A DNA stretch of 64,000 bases from Pezicula radicicola (taxonomy: Eukaryota > Ascomycota > Leotiomycetes > Helotiales > Dermateaceae), in the NCBI GenBank assembly GCA_003008705.1, contig PDUO01000093.1:40827-104826 (forward strand), written 5' to 3'. A program made the translations under genes and the position numbers. Below the pieces are notes generated by a model. That model was given only the letters and a program-made list of their open reading frames with translations. It had not been told where the DNA came from and searched no databases. Shown here one piece after another: positions 1 to 12,059 of the stretch; within the stretch, counting starts at the first letter, position 1, and each line of letters begins with the position of its first letter.

Positions 1-1090
1 CCCCTTTACCCCCCTCCAATGCCTTAAATGGTCGCCCTTCTTGGTCCTCCTTGCTATAATCGTTGCCCGACATGTAGGTTTTAAGTATAAGCCCTTTCTC
101 GCTAACCGCCAGATACAGACACATCTATTACCGTGGACCGTAGCCTCGGGCACAAATCTATCCAAGTTGAGATTATTAGGAGGGTAGTATATCAAGAAAC
201 AGACGTACAAATAACGTAACATTATGCAGTAGATCTACTTCCCCGCTATGGCCTGTATTCCTCGTTCGCATGAAAAGTAAGGTTGCTTACTATAGGTACA
301 TTTCCACCGGTTTTGAGAAAGTCAAAAAGTAGCATTTACTATTTTCTAAAGGCGAAGGTATTAGCGTTCTGATCCCTATTTACAGACTTGAATTTATTGT
401 GCTCTAACTTTATATAATTGTCCTACTAGTTAAAAAACTTTGGGCTACAGATCTCTGCAAACTTGAAAAAAATCCGACTAGCCAACCTGTTCACGTAGTC
501 AATGTACCTGATGATCTGTATTCGAATACTCTTTGGAACTTTTCCGATCTAGTCGACGCGAATGTAGCTCGAGCAATAGGAGCTTTCACCACTTTACCGA
601 TTCGAATACACCGCCGCAACGACACTGCAGATAATGCGACTTTACAATCGATCAGAGATTGGAAAAAGTATATTGGAGATGATTGAGATGTGATATCGGG
701 ATCAGCCATTTCGCCTGTTGGAAACTGGGCTTCATTCATCTTTCTCAAGTCTTTGGACGAGAGATTATGTCGGGCACAAATCACGTGTAATACTAATATA
801 ACCTCATTTCCACTGGTCGCCATGGGCTCTAATTAGTGGAGGATCAGAGCACTGTTGGCTTGACCATTTGACATCAAAAACTGCTCAAATAGTATGGGAA
901 ACGAGGCCCTTGCGATGCTTATTTTGTGTATAAATAGTGTAGAAATCCCCATAGATTCAAGGGCCAGAATATAGATGATTTCCGACCATTACCAATATTT
1001 TCATATTTTACCACTTTTCATTATTATGGTGCTCGAGGGTTCATAGATTACATTGTGTAATGTATCTCGCCAACATTAGAAATATCCATG
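1..1090. other. No recognisable gene
   Basis: AT-moderate DNA with stops in all frames. A 110-codon reading frame at 491-823 (minus) matches no family I know and has no intron or start context that supports it. The missing N-terminal part of the terpene synthase relic that follows should lie here, but I could not trace it. Confidence 0.5.
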
Positions 1091-1124
1091 ATGGTAATAG
1101 GCTGCTGATTATTGGATGGCTAGA

Positions 1125-2566
1125 CCTAGTGTTAATGAGGAGTTAGATGCATCTGACGAGCTCAATATCGAGGACACTATCAAAGACCACTAGTATTTTA
1201 GTAGAGCTTTACAACCCGGTAACAACTACCTCCTATCTAGCAAAGAGACCAAATCCATCAAAATAAAGCGCCTGTTAAGCAAATGTATACTTGATATTCT
1301 AGGATTTGATTACAACATGGGGCTTCGAATGCTCGAGTCTTACCGAAAGAAGTGGCTTGATGTTATGGAGCATCCGAATTACGACATAGTAGATTCTTTA
1401 GATGATTATCTTAAATTTCGTATGCTGAATGGTGGCATAGAGTAAGTTCCACTCTAAAGAACCCCTAAAGAATATGCGGCTGGTGGAGAGACAGTCTCAG
1501 GCCATTCTTGTTGATATGCCAGTTCGAGATAGGGGACAACATTCCTAAAGATGAAACGGAACTTGTTCGGCATGTTTTCAAACTAGTAGAGAGTGCATTG
1601 GTTTTGACAAATGACTACTTGAGTTGGGAATGAAAGTACAATACCTCACTGGCAACCGGGGCTTGGATCATTAACTTAGTGAAACTGATTTAGCGGACGC
1701 AAGGAATTAGCATACATGAATCGAGGCAGGTGATACGAGCCTTGATCTTAAACAACGAGCGAGAGTATGTACGGCGGAGAGAGCGTTACCTGCTTGCGAA
1801 CCCGAACGCTCCTACATACCTCAAGCGGTACGTTGAGGTTTGTGGCGCTGTCATCGCTAGAAATCACTACTGGTGTGCAAACTGCCCACAGCATCACGCC
1901 TGGAGGAACCAAGCTGATGTCAACAGAAGGGTTTTGGATGGCAGCAAGCCACCGTGTGATGTAACGAAAGATGGGGACCTTGCCAGCCCGAAAGCAAATG
2001 GAGTATGCATAGCATTCCCTAGCTAGAGTTCCCCCAACGAAGGCTTGGATGAATCTGGAGAATAATGCTCTTTATCTTCCAGAAGTCAGAGCCGAGACGA
2101 CTCAACCCTCCGGAGAGGCAAACCAGCAACGTATACTGTATTCGGAGCAGCACAGTCGATAAACAGCGCGACATGTCTATTCGTTCGAGCGGTGGAACTT
2201 GTTCACGGTTTTGCAGGCCCTCAGACGGAATCCAATCTTTTTTTTTTTGATGTTCTTCGGAAACTCCATATTGGCAAGAGCTATGATCTGCAATGGAAGT
2301 TCATAATGCGATGTCCGTCTGAGCCAGAATACTTCGACATGGTCGATTAGAAGACGGGTGGTATGTTCAACATGTTGATCATGCTCATGCCGTCCCAATC
2401 TACTAGCCAACAGGTTTCATTCGATCATCTTGTTGAACTGTTTGGTCGCTTCTTTCAAGTCGGCGATGACTTCATGAACATTCCGTCTGCAAGAGAAATC
2501 ACAGAATTTGAGATGTTGATCAGTTCAAGTATTCTTGGCACTGAGGTCTCTGCGGATAATGGATAA
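1125..2566 (+). pseudogene. Bifunctional prenyltransferase-terpene cyclase (fusicoccadiene-synthase-like), decayed
   Basis: Fragments of a chimeric terpene synthase can be read in order. About 1270-1440 gives the class I cyclase middle (RKKWLDVMEHPNYD, then SLDDYLKFRMLNGG). About 1550-1635 gives the second metal motif region (VLTNDYLSWE) followed by a stop. About 1730-1920 gives the cyclase C-terminus (HYWCANCPQHHAWR). At 2090-2220 the polyprenyl synthase half appears (DDSTLRRGKP, then QSINSATCLFVRAVELVHG), and at 2250-2500 LRKLHIGKSYDLQWK and FGRFFQVGDDFMNI, the second Asp-rich motif. Intact family members (about 700-750 aa) make a C20/C25 diphosphate and cyclise it. Here several stops and frame changes interrupt it, the N-terminal cyclase Asp motif is not found, and only about 85 nt separate the two halves instead of several hundred, so an internal deletion is likely. 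Certainly non-functional as read. Confidence 0.85.
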
Positions 2567-2787
2567 TCCGCTAATTAAGCTGCCGCAACCCCGCAACGGA
2601 GAAGCATCATTTCTTGGCATTAGTCTTACATGGTGTGGCAACCCCACATCTGAATAGCTTCATCAATTACATGAATTCAAACAATTCAACCCATTATTTC
2701 TAACAAACTAAATCAAAAAGGCCCCAGCGACTATCCTTTCACACCACTTTAAAGTATAAGGCGCCTTGCCTTGACACCATTAGCAAG

Positions 2788-5021
2788 ATGAAAATATCTA
2801 GTATGTGTCTTGTGCTGTTGACGGCTGGGGTTTACGGGGTAGCTGCGAGAGGTATTTCCCTCCCAATAACTCCATCATCTTTGACACCGCCAAAATTAGT
2901 ACTGCAGAAGATACCGCCACCGTTAATTCTAATCACAATGGCTGGGTCAACCCTGAAGATTTGGCTTCTATGCCACAGTGCATCGCTCAGCAGGATCAAT
3001 CCACCTGGCTGAGTACCATGACGAAATGTACCAGCAAACGATGCACCTCGCACTTTGGAGTTATCTGCACCCACCACTAATGGCTGACTTAGCTCAGCTG
3101 TCTTAGTATTGGATTTTCCTCCGATGTTATCCAAGGTTATCTCCCATACTGTAGTAGATCAGTACTCGCCAAAGCGCAGTTGTACCTATGGATTCGTAAC
3201 ATCACCGGTCGAACGTGGCTTGTTAATGTCGGCGACGCGAACGGGCTGCAAAACCTCTCCCCGGCCTCCCTAGCTGAAGGTTACGCGGCCGTTGACGTGA
3301 TTTACAATGCACCAGCATGCCTAACCGGGTCGGTTTCTGCTCTATCGATGGAACCATTTCAACATGTAATGGCCTCCTGTAGTTTCACAAGCACTACCCA
3401 ACATACCGGAAATGCCGCTCGTCCTTGGGAATATAATGAATCCCTACGGTCTATGATCGCTCTGGATTTTGAAACTGTTGGTTACAATCTCGCCCGGCGT
3501 AGCATCGCATATGGCGACTATTTTGATAAAGCATGCTTCTGCAGCGCCTTCACTACAGATCCGAAAAAGGAACCCTGTTCAGGGCCAGGACCAGGGCAGA
3601 TAGACTTGACGAAGGAGAGGCTATGGATTAATGCCACCTGTGGGTCGACGTCCTTACCCGATAACTGGACGGGTATACTCAAAACCACAGAATTCGCGTG
3701 CATCCCTATCGAAGACTGGCATTGGCCTATATGTGTCGCGGATATGCCGAAGCAGGTGATCGAGCTTACTGATCAGTGTGCAACCGATGCTTGTGAGCTC
3801 GACTCAAGTGGCTACTGCAAAGTCAAGCGCACAGTTGACAGGGCTTGCTTCTGCCGCGACATCAGTTACGATTCCTGCGGAGGTACGTGCCAGATATTCG
3901 AGACCCGAATAGACTATATAAAGTGGCTTCACGATCTTTGTGGCAATGTACAGGACTGGCATGGTCTGCCAGATAATTGGCGTCAATTAGCCGCCCCTAC
4001 ACCTCTCGATATGATTCCATGGCGATGGACTATTAAACCATCTAACGATTCAAATATTGCCTATATCACCCATTTGGGATCTACCAGGGCAACGGAAACA
4101 TGTGCCTCGAATGAGTGGAAGCTCGGAAGCTTTGCGCTAGTCAATCTAGCTACTTTCCTTGCCGTATTTCTCAGCCAGAGAACAAGCATACATAGAATCG
4201 CACGCGGCTTTCTATGGCACCCGCACCCGTGGTGCTGGTTTTTCAAGGGGACTTTGATCGCCACTCTTCAACTCCTTGCAAACTGGTTCAATATGTTTCT
4301 TATCCAGAAAACCCCTGGTTATGAGGACATTCCCGGTATTCAATTAATGCTCCTCTGGTGCTCAATGCCTCGGCTTGCTTGGCTAACGATTTTGCTGATT
4401 GGTGTACAACCCTTCGAAGAGATGAATTTCTCCGCGGCCGCGTCTTATTTATTTGCGGAAATAATACTCCAGTTTTTATCATCATATTATATGGTTATGA
4501 CCGTCAATTATGGTCGAGAACACGACTTCTACTTTGGAGGTCTGGAAGGAGCGGAGAGAGGGAGACCGGCGAAAATCATGTATGATGGAGCACTTATGTG
4601 GCTTATTATCATTAGCCTGGCGCTCGTTCGGTTAATGCAGGCTACAAGTAGGATGAATAGGTTGATTGGATCTAGTAGTGACAAGAGTAGGGGCTCAGAA
4701 GAAACACCGTTGACGAGTAGCGTGGGAGGAGATTACATGGTATATGGCACTTTCTCTCGTAAAGGCCAAAATAACTTGGCTTCCAAGAAAGCATCTGTGA
4801 AACTGTATGCGGCCACAGTCATAAGCATGCTCCTTCTTTGGATTGCGCAGTGGCTCTTTTGGGGTGGATTTATTAGTCTTAGTTCGGAAGAGTATGTATT
4901 CATGCACATACTTGGCTCATATTAGCTAACCGGACTTAGATTTTGTCCCCCTAAGCTTGGGGTTCTCACGGCTGTCTGGATTGCTTTCTCATTGGCAGGC
5001 GCTACTGTTGGAGCTACTTGA
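2788..5021 (+). pseudogene. Large secreted/membrane Cys-rich fungal protein, 5' part broken by RIP-like stops
   Basis: The start at 2788 encodes a signal peptide (MKISSMCLVLLTAGVYG). The frame then changes near 2840-2905, by an indel or an intron; GT at 2839 and CAG ending 2906 would restore frame. Codons at about 3079 (TAA) and 3091 (TAG) interrupt a run reading CTHH-stop-WLT-stop-LSCLS. Both fit CAA/CAG to TAA/TAG, the C-to-T change expected of RIP. From 3180 the frame is open for 571 codons: a Cys-rich extracellular half (paired Cys, ITGRTWLV, SFTSTTQHTGNAARPWEY), then about 6-7 membrane segments. A clear intron (GTATGT at 4892, TTAG at 4939, 48 nt) joins a last exon ending FSLAGATVGAT at 5021. 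It matches a widespread uncharacterised Pezizomycotina family that I know without a function. If the two stops are real the product is lost; otherwise nearly all of it is intact. Confidence 0.75.
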
Positions 5022-6223
5022 TAAAAGTATATAACTTAGCTCATAAGTGGCTAGAGTACCTTATCGTATAACATGTTTAGGACTACCTTAACCGGATTCC
5101 CGTGTATTTTTAATTCGTTAGGGGCTGGGCATAAGGTATCTCTACCCCACTATTTAAGCCAAGTTATATTGTTTCAATACTTTTAGGATACCGATACCAG
5201 TAAGGACTTTCTCTTCTAACAGAGTGAGGAGGCCGGTTGTAGCTTTGTAGCTTCACTTAGGGTTGCGAGGGCCGCCGCTGTGACGTGTATCCACTACTAA
5301 GGCATGATCTAATTAGCTACGTCAAGAAACTATAATAGAATCCCTTGACGACAGTCGCATAAGGAGAGGATTGAGATATGCGAGGTTACCAAGGTCGACT
5401 TTGTGTTCCTTGTACATTTTTGAGCTGGTTAGTGTCGCAGGGTGTCGTTGTTGCCGCCGTGGTCGCGGTCGTCGCATTTGCCTAAGAGCTCGCTTGCGCA
5501 AGCTGATCTCGCTTAGTGCTACGTCCGCGCCTATAGGACTATCTATAATACTGAGAGGAGGGACTGTGTCGCAATCTGGGGAAACAAGCTAGTCTGCCCC
5601 GCTTCTACGATCTAACAACTAGATCTCCTAATAAATACTTCACCAATTTCGAATCTAGTCTTTATTATAACGACATCGTGTACCTCCGCCGTGGTTAGGG
5701 GCCGACCAGTGTTGGCTCAGATTGGGAGTCACTCTTTCCTTAGCAGCGTCCCTCCTCCTAATGGCAGAGCACTGACCTCAAGCGTCTCTTCCCTATACTT
5801 TACCCTCAATATTTAAAGAAGATCTCCTTACGTGCAATCTCTGCTCATCCTCACTCTCGCATTCTGTGATCCTTCATAACAACAAGGAAACGCCTATCTA
5901 TCCCCAACCCATCACATTCTATCGCTTACAACTCTTTGATGTTTCTACATGTCAAGAACTCCGAAACATGGCACACAGCAACTCTACGCAAAATGATTGA
6001 GTAGATGTGGGCAATGGAATGGATAGGGTGGATGTAAAGTACAGGAGCACTGGAGACCCCCCCCTCATGAAAGTAAGAATCATAGTCGCACTAACTTTAT
6101 ACTTTTTGACTTTAAGAAAGCATCTCCAGTCTCATTTACTGAAGATACAGATGTCATGATCGTGACCGCCTCTCGATAGCCTACTGACTGCCTCTAGACT
6201 TCCTCCGGGATCAAGCCTCGCAT
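5022..6223. other. Intergenic, no supported gene
   Basis: No domain or spliced frame recognised. A 73-codon frame at 5371-5592 is Arg/Cys-rich by composition only. CT-rich stretches at 5750-5960 could be upstream sequence of a lost gene. Confidence 0.5.
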
Positions 6224-7598
6224 CTAAAGAACGGAGGACCAGTCTTCTCCCTTAATGTACTCCTCAGCACTCAAGACAGGGACTTCTACGCCAAGCTGTG
6301 AGGCAAGTTAGTAACGTAAGGTTAGGACCGAGAAGAGGTATAACTTACGTCTTTAGGATGAACCACACTTGGATCACCTCCATCGTAGCCAAAGTCCGAG
6401 ATGTACTCGAACATGTCCGCTAACTCCTCGCCAACACCGCCGGGAATCGCATTCTCGACGACCTTCCGGTCGAGACGTTCAAAGCGACACTTAACACCCT
6501 GGACGCGGCCCCAGATGACAACCCACTCGTTCCAGCTAATCAACGACCCAAAACCGAGTAAGTTCTGGCCTGAGGTAACCTGCACCAACGCTTTGGTGAA
6601 GTTGCCTAGAGCATGCGCACTTAGCTCGTCGTCGATCTTCGAGCGCAGGGGGTAGGGCGAAGACTCACCTGTGTCGTGACGAGCCTCGACCATGGGGACA
6701 GGTGCATTGCCATCGAGAGGCATGCTTAGCACATAGGTGCCATCGGATTGCTAGCCATATCGCCTTGGTTAGCGTTGGTAATAGTGAGAAAGAAAGAGTA
6801 GAGGTAAACATAATCGTGAGGATGGAGTAAAAACGTGAGATAGTCATCTGAATAGATGATTACGGTAAGTAACCGTCTCCCAGAGCAATGGCGATGTAAT
6901 TTACTCTCTCGCTCACCTTAGTAGGATGCCCCAGCGGGCTGGAACTCCAATTTGTCATGTAAAGGCCAACTTGCAGATACGACGACTTCTTTGCGAGCTC
7001 GGGATAAGAAGCCTTGAGATACTCAACGGCGGTCCATTTCGCATCAAAGTGGTAGTTATGCGAATACTTGCCCTTACTCCACTTCTTCGTAGCCGACAGT
7101 GTCGACAGCACGAAGCGGTCGAGCGTGTCAACAGTCGCATTTGCCGCATCGACAATATTGCGACCCTGCTGCACTTCGGCATCGTAGGCCTCGACATTGA
7201 CTGGACGGTCTGACTCCTGAGCCTTGGCCTGGGTCTTCGGATTCGCCACTTGCCCCCAGAAGTCGGTCACGCCAAAGATGACCGTTGATCCAGCGAAGGC
7301 CTTTGTCAATGAGGTGACGTCGTCTAGGTCGGCGGCGATGAGTTCAACGCCCTGGTCTGCCCATATTTTGCTGGATGGCTTGCTGGGGTCGCGAGTGATG
7401 CCGCGAACGTGCCATCCTCCCTCCTTGAGGAACACTTCGGCAACGGAGGCACCCTGTTTAATGTGGTCAGCGATGTGCAGTATGATTCGCCATGAAGAAT
7501 ATGAATCTGAGGATGAACAAAGGAGGGGACCACAGGGACGAGTACCACCGTACCTGTTTGCCCGTCACTCCCACAATAGTGATGACTTTCTCAGCCAT
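6224..7598 (-). CDS. NmrA-like NAD(P)-binding family protein, 330 aa, five exons
   Basis: Exons 7554-7598, 6917-7453, 6669-6750, 6349-6605 and 6224-6295 sum to 993 nt (330 aa plus stop). All have GT-AG borders, and a TTACTAAC branch site precedes the last exon. Exon 1 encodes MAEKVITIVGVTGKQ, joined to GASVAEV: the GxTGxxG-type dinucleotide-binding loop at residues 9-17. Further on come ITRDPSKPSSK (binding-site Arg), LIAADLDD and VIFGVTDFW, as in NmrA/HSCARG-type atypical short-chain dehydrogenases. The product ends EEYIKGEDWSSVL, a usual family terminus. These proteins bind NAD(P) and act either as redox sensors or as small reductases, and no catalytic Tyr-xxx-Lys is obvious. The gene looks intact between two damaged ones. 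Substrate or partner unknown. Confidence 0.88.
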
Positions 7599-8452
7599 GT
7601 TGTGGGAAGCGAACGATTATTTTGTCGGTTGATTATGTCCCTAAAAAAAGATAGTTTTAATCAACGAAAAGAAAATTGGTTAGATGCGTTCTCTAGAAAA
7701 TGAACCTTCTGATATAATTAATCAATAGGACTGATTGATGAAGAGCTCAAGACTTACCTTTGCAGCCCTGGACATTCATTATATAGAGTCATCTAGGAAC
7801 ACAAAGGTGATATTTAAACAACACTTTGATTTCTAAGACGAGCTAAGTGTCGTAGCGAATGAAAGCTCCAAGGAGTTTGTAGCGCCGTCTGATGTTGAGT
7901 AATCACACCGCTCTTGCGGAACAACTTCACAGCCGTACCTATATGATTAATTATGGCCGAGATTTGAAGCCGAATTACCCGAATTTTTTTAAATGGATTT
8001 TAAAGTAAATATTTTCAAACTATGTAAATAATTTTTGCTTCAAAACCTTCGCTAAAGATTCAAAATCTTTGTAAATAAAATTTAATTAATTTGGCTTTCA
8101 AATGATGTGCATGTGACTCGGCTACACGGTCTATTAGAATTTCTGCCATTGATACGTCTTCCAAATATCGTTATCACATTCAGCTCAATATCAACCCTAC
8201 TCCTACAAAATGTTCTCAAGGAGGGAATCAGAGTTTGCGTGTCTTGAGCAACTGCTTCGAGAAGGAGCCTGCCAATCAAGTAGTAATATACTGTGGTTAA
8301 GACCAAAGAGATCGGGCACTCCAGGAAAATGGTAATTCGGAGAACCAAAGTACCTCTAGCTCTAGAGTCTAGACCGAACCGTATCACGCCAGAGCAGTCC
8401 CCCAGTCCCCTCCGCATGTTCCATCAATTTGATGAATGTACCACCTCCACAC
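7599..8452. other. Intergenic, AT-rich
   Basis: Upstream sequence of the NmrA-like gene, running to the 3' end of the transporter relic. A short palindrome (AAAGATT-CAA-AATCTTT) lies near 8054-8070 in an AT-rich patch. A 111-codon minus-strand frame at 8082-8417 resembles nothing known. Confidence 0.5.
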
Positions 8453-9788
8453 TCAAGACACCTTGAGAAGTTTCTTCTCGGTATAGAGCAACCTCGATAC
8501 CAGAACAATCGCCGACCCTGCGAGGCACATGATGCCGCCAAAGATCTTCACGTCCAGCCAACCGTTGGCCGAATTTTGCTGGATGGCTCCGCCGAGAGGC
8601 GCCATAGTGAGGGCGGGGATCGAGATGGCGAGGAAGACTACGCCCAGCCGGTAGCCGATCTCGGGTAGGGGGGACACCGAGATGGGAAGGGCGCCGGAAC
8701 GACCTATAAAGGCTCCTGACGCGAAGCCGAACATGATGGCGAAGCCGATGGCGATGGACGAGTGCTTGGCAGGGATCCAGACAGCCAACTCGGAGATTCC
8801 GGAAAGAGTACAGGCGATGATGAACATATTCCATCTTCCGATTATATCGGTGCCATAACCGGCGACCAGACGGCCGAAGAGACTTGGGGTATAACCGTCA
8901 GCGTTCCGCGACATTTGGGGGGCGGTCACAGGGCTGGACGTTGACCTACCTTGCGGCGTTGAAGATGGACACCAAGTATTGAGCCATCTCCTCCGACATG
9001 TCCGCCTCCTGAAAACCCTGCACAGCCAGATAGTCGATGGTGATGAATATGCCATAGGTCAGGACGAAGATGCCCAGCAGCAACGTATCGAATGGGAACT
9101 CTCTGAAAGGTGCAGCGAAGCGGCCGGCGGGCATCTTCTTAGGCACGGGCTTTGTTCTCGGGCGGACTGTGAGGATTGCAATGATCTGCAGGCCGAGGAT
9201 GAGAAAGGCCGCAGTCCACATGGCCCAGGGGTACCCGGTGCTCTGGATCATGCGACTGATCATGATGGGGAAGATGACGCCGCCGACTGATAAGCCTGTC
9301 ACTATGATGCCCATAGCTGCTCCGTGCTTCTTGGAAAACCAGGTTGAGAGGCAGGCAAGTGCTTCATCGTACAGGACTTAGTCAGCATGGAACACTCAAG
9401 GAAGGGGGGAGTAGGTAGGTTAAACTTACCAGGCGTGTATAAACATGCAACGCCGATGGCACTGCACACTCCCCGGGACAAGATGAACTGATAGTACGTC
9501 CTCGCGAGCGACGCTATCATCAGCCCAAGGACGTGAAGAAGCGTCCCGCCAATGATGAGCGGCCTCGGTCCGTAGTTGTCGAATATTATGCCGACGACAG
9601 GCCCCAAGGCGAACAGGAAGAAGATTTGGAGCGACGGAATCCAGTCAATGCAGCGCCACCATCGGGGGGGGGCCAGCGTCTTCCAATTTTGTGGCATCGC
9701 CGGGAATTGGCCCTCTGGCGTCGTCGAGGTCGGTCTTCAGGTCGTGGTGCATGGGAGTGGCATTCTCGGTGTTGTCCGTGCTAGCCAT
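8453..9788 (-). pseudogene. MCT-like MFS transporter with internal deletion
   Basis: The start at 9788 encodes a hydrophilic N-terminus (MASTDNTENATPMHHD) and runs to a C9 tract near 9668 that should begin the usual PPPDGG motif. The next recognisable sequence is already DWIPSLQIFFLFALGP, in another frame. Roughly 60 residues, including the first membrane helix, are therefore missing and the frame is broken. Downstream the reading is good. Intron 9362-9429 joins YTP to ALACLSTWFSKKHG, intron 8883-8949 joins FNAA to SLFGRLVAGYG, and the last exon ends TEKKLLKV at 8453. The family (monocarboxylate-permease-like MFS, fungal riboflavin/monocarboxylate type) has 12 helices and moves small acids or vitamins across the plasma membrane. 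Exon lengths sum to 1201 nt, not a multiple of three, which agrees with decay. A sequencing error in the C tract would not explain the missing helix. Confidence 0.75.
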
Positions 9789-10231
9789 GGGTAAGATAAG
9801 TAGGTCGGATGGTCGCAGCAGCTGTGACAATCGGTGAAATATCCACGGATCAAGGTATTGTGATCGAATTGCGACCTAAAGAGAGGGATCCGAAGCTGAA
9901 GAGGAAATGGAAGAGAGTGATCTAAGGCTGAAGAGGGAATGGAAGAAAGGGAACCATAGAAATATAAACAAATTAGCAGGAATGCGGTAGGTTTCTTTGT
10001 ACACCATTTTTCAAGTGTTAATAAATAAAAAAGGGAGGGTTGACTATACCTAAGCGACCGGAGCTACGAAGTAAATATCGCTGATAATGTACGGACCTAC
10101 CTAGTGAAACCGGCAATATTTAGCACCGGTCGACCGGTAAGGAATTATCGCTTCACATTTTTAACTGCGATGTCTGGCTTGAAGCTGATGTTTATATATT
10201 GAAATAGGCAGTCACAAATATCTCTTGCACC
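9789..10231. other. Intergenic between divergent transporter and regulator relics
   Basis: Contains a near-tandem purine-rich repeat at about 9890-9955 (two copies around GGCTGAAGAGG-AATGGAAGA). No gene seen. It probably held the divergent promoters of the flanking genes. Confidence 0.5.
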
Positions 10232-12033
10232 ATGGATACATTGGCAAACTATAACAATCTATATAGTGGTCGTCTTGATGGACCGCCAATAACATTATCA
10301 CAACCACCTCAGCCGCCTCTAACCAGTCTCGGCCAAGAAGGTTCCCAACAGCAGTCTCGGCAAGTGATATTTCGTTTACGCTCAGGGAATCCTATCATTG
10401 GGCGAATGTAAAGAAAGCTAGGGAGTCTTTGGCTGACCTCTCTCTCTGTTTCGTAATACAGGGACGAGTCAAGGAAACCGCGACGCGAGCGGAAAGCAGC
10501 TTGCACAGAATGCAGGCAGCAAAAGGTCAGTGTTGCCATACTATATCTAGTTCTCACTCTCATTGAACTTCTAGCTGAAATGCGATTCTCATTTATCTCC
10601 TAACAAGCCTTGTTCAAGATGCAGCAGACTGGGTCTTTCATACTTTCAGTCTCTGGGGTTTCAGAGAGTGGCAGTAAGGAGGTAGGTATCGCACCTACTG
10701 GAGCAAAATATGTTATCTTGTGTCTTATCCACAAGTTGAAGTTGACGATTCGGCCTCAATAATCAAGCTGAAGCCACTGATTGAGATGCCACTTATCAAG
10801 CTAAAGTTAGCGATTTGTTTTTAATCCAGTTTAGCCTCGCGGCTGGACCTTAATCACTAACTTTAGTTTGACAATTGAATTCTCAATCACTGGCTTCAAC
10901 GTGATAGCTGAGGTCGAACCAAGCTAAACTGAATTAAAACAAAATCGCTAGGTACAATCAAATTTCTAATTATACCGTCACTTAGAACCCAGAAGCCAAA
11001 GAGTACCTCCCACGAGAACAATGAAGAGCTGGATCTGACAGCTCCTTTCTTAATACCAACGCAACCTAGGTGTTTGTTAGGTATCCATGTCAGTGACAGG
11101 AACATTGACGAATGTTTCGACATGTACATATAATATATCGTGATAATTCACAGCTCGATACTGATTCGATCACCTGTAGATTCTTTTCTCACTATTCTCC
11201 TCTCCTTCCAATATTTACAGAGCGCCTGATCCCAAATGACTGCTATCAAAGATCACTTACTCTATTCTGGGCTATAATTGCGACGGGATCCAGATTATTG
11301 ACCAAAGATCCAACGTTACTCCAAGGTCTAGCCCCGGAAGTTCTAAACCTGGCCCTCATATCTTTCCAATTACGACGACACTAGCTTGATGATATCAAGG
11401 GTATATTGTTACTGTGTACTTGGCCATGTCCGACGACCACCTTGCTGAAAGATAATACTGTCGCATTTAGTGGTTTACTCCTGAGTTTATCCATGCAAGC
11501 TGGCCTACATGTACTAACTAGTGCCTTTGTACATCTAATAGGTCCTGGGACAGAGAAGCAGTCATGCCAGCAGAATGAACTAGCAAGTCTCTGGGCCCAC
11601 GTTGTTATTGCTTGTCAGAGGTAGCTCTTCTTATACTTCCTCGAACGTTCATGATTTAATAATATTCTTTGATTATAGTACTATGATATTTGGCGGCTAT
11701 TCTTCCATTGTATCTTTTACTAATATGTCGAGCCGTTCGTTTGAAAAGACATCGTGGCAATTTATCCCAAATCACCTCAAGTTGCGGTACAGGACGCACG
11801 CATTGCTCTCCCAGTTCGAATCAGCAACCATCGACCTAGGCCTTGACAATGGGCCTACAGACGAACAGCGTGTTTTGTCCTCTCGGATCAAAGCATCGGA
11901 GGCTAACTTGCGAGTAGAATTCTACTGCACAACATGTGATGAGATTTACGTTCAAATCGCACGGCTCCTGTTAGAAGTACTGCAACTATACTGTCAATAC
12001 AGAGGCAACCAACCAGACCATATTAATTATTAA
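10232..12033 (+). pseudogene. Zn(II)2Cys6 transcription factor, decayed
   Basis: The start at 10232 (MDTLANYNNLYSG) is followed by an in-frame stop unless an intron ending TACAG near 10461 is used. The next exon reads RKPRRERKAACTECRQQK. Another intron (GTCAG to CTAG, about 10527-10574) joins LKCDSHLSPNKPCSRCSRLGL, completing the six-Cys binuclear zinc cluster. A foldback repeat follows at 10745-10956. The middle homology region resumes at 11200-11620 (ERLIPNDCYQRSLTLFWAII, IKGILLLCTWP) and at 11720-12030 (PNHLKLRYRTHALLSQ) with frame breaks. The pattern is that of War1/Leu3-like fungal regulators. Coding similarity stops next to a transposon-end relic at 12060-12128. Several stops make a full product unlikely. 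Confidence 0.75.
10745..10956. repeat. Foldback / MITE-like repeat with four interleaved arms
   Basis: Two blocks, A (about 10757-10822, containing GAAGCCACTGATTGAGA and AAGCTAAAGTTAG) and B (about 10815-10846, GCGATTTG to CAGTTTAGCC), are each followed by an imperfect reverse complement. The order is A, B, A-reverse (about 10850-10910), B-reverse (about 10916-10953). It lies just after the zinc-cluster exon and before the middle homology region of the regulator relic, and has no coding content. Interpreted as a small non-autonomous element or a rearranged copy of one. Confidence 0.65.
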
Positions 12034-12059
12034 TTTTAATGTAAGGTTCTTAGAATATT

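Noticed and set aside
2839..2906. 68-nt intron that would repair the 5' frame of the Cys-rich membrane protein
   Set aside because: It restores frame, but the donor GTAGCT is weak and two stops remain downstream, so it does not rescue the gene; kept only as an alternative.
5371..5592. 73-codon Arg/Cys-rich frame
   Set aside because: No homology signal, no promoter or intron features; explained by composition.
8429..9784. Several plus-strand frames of 70-100 codons opposite the transporter
   Set aside because: They are antisense shadows of the GC-rich MFS coding sequence.
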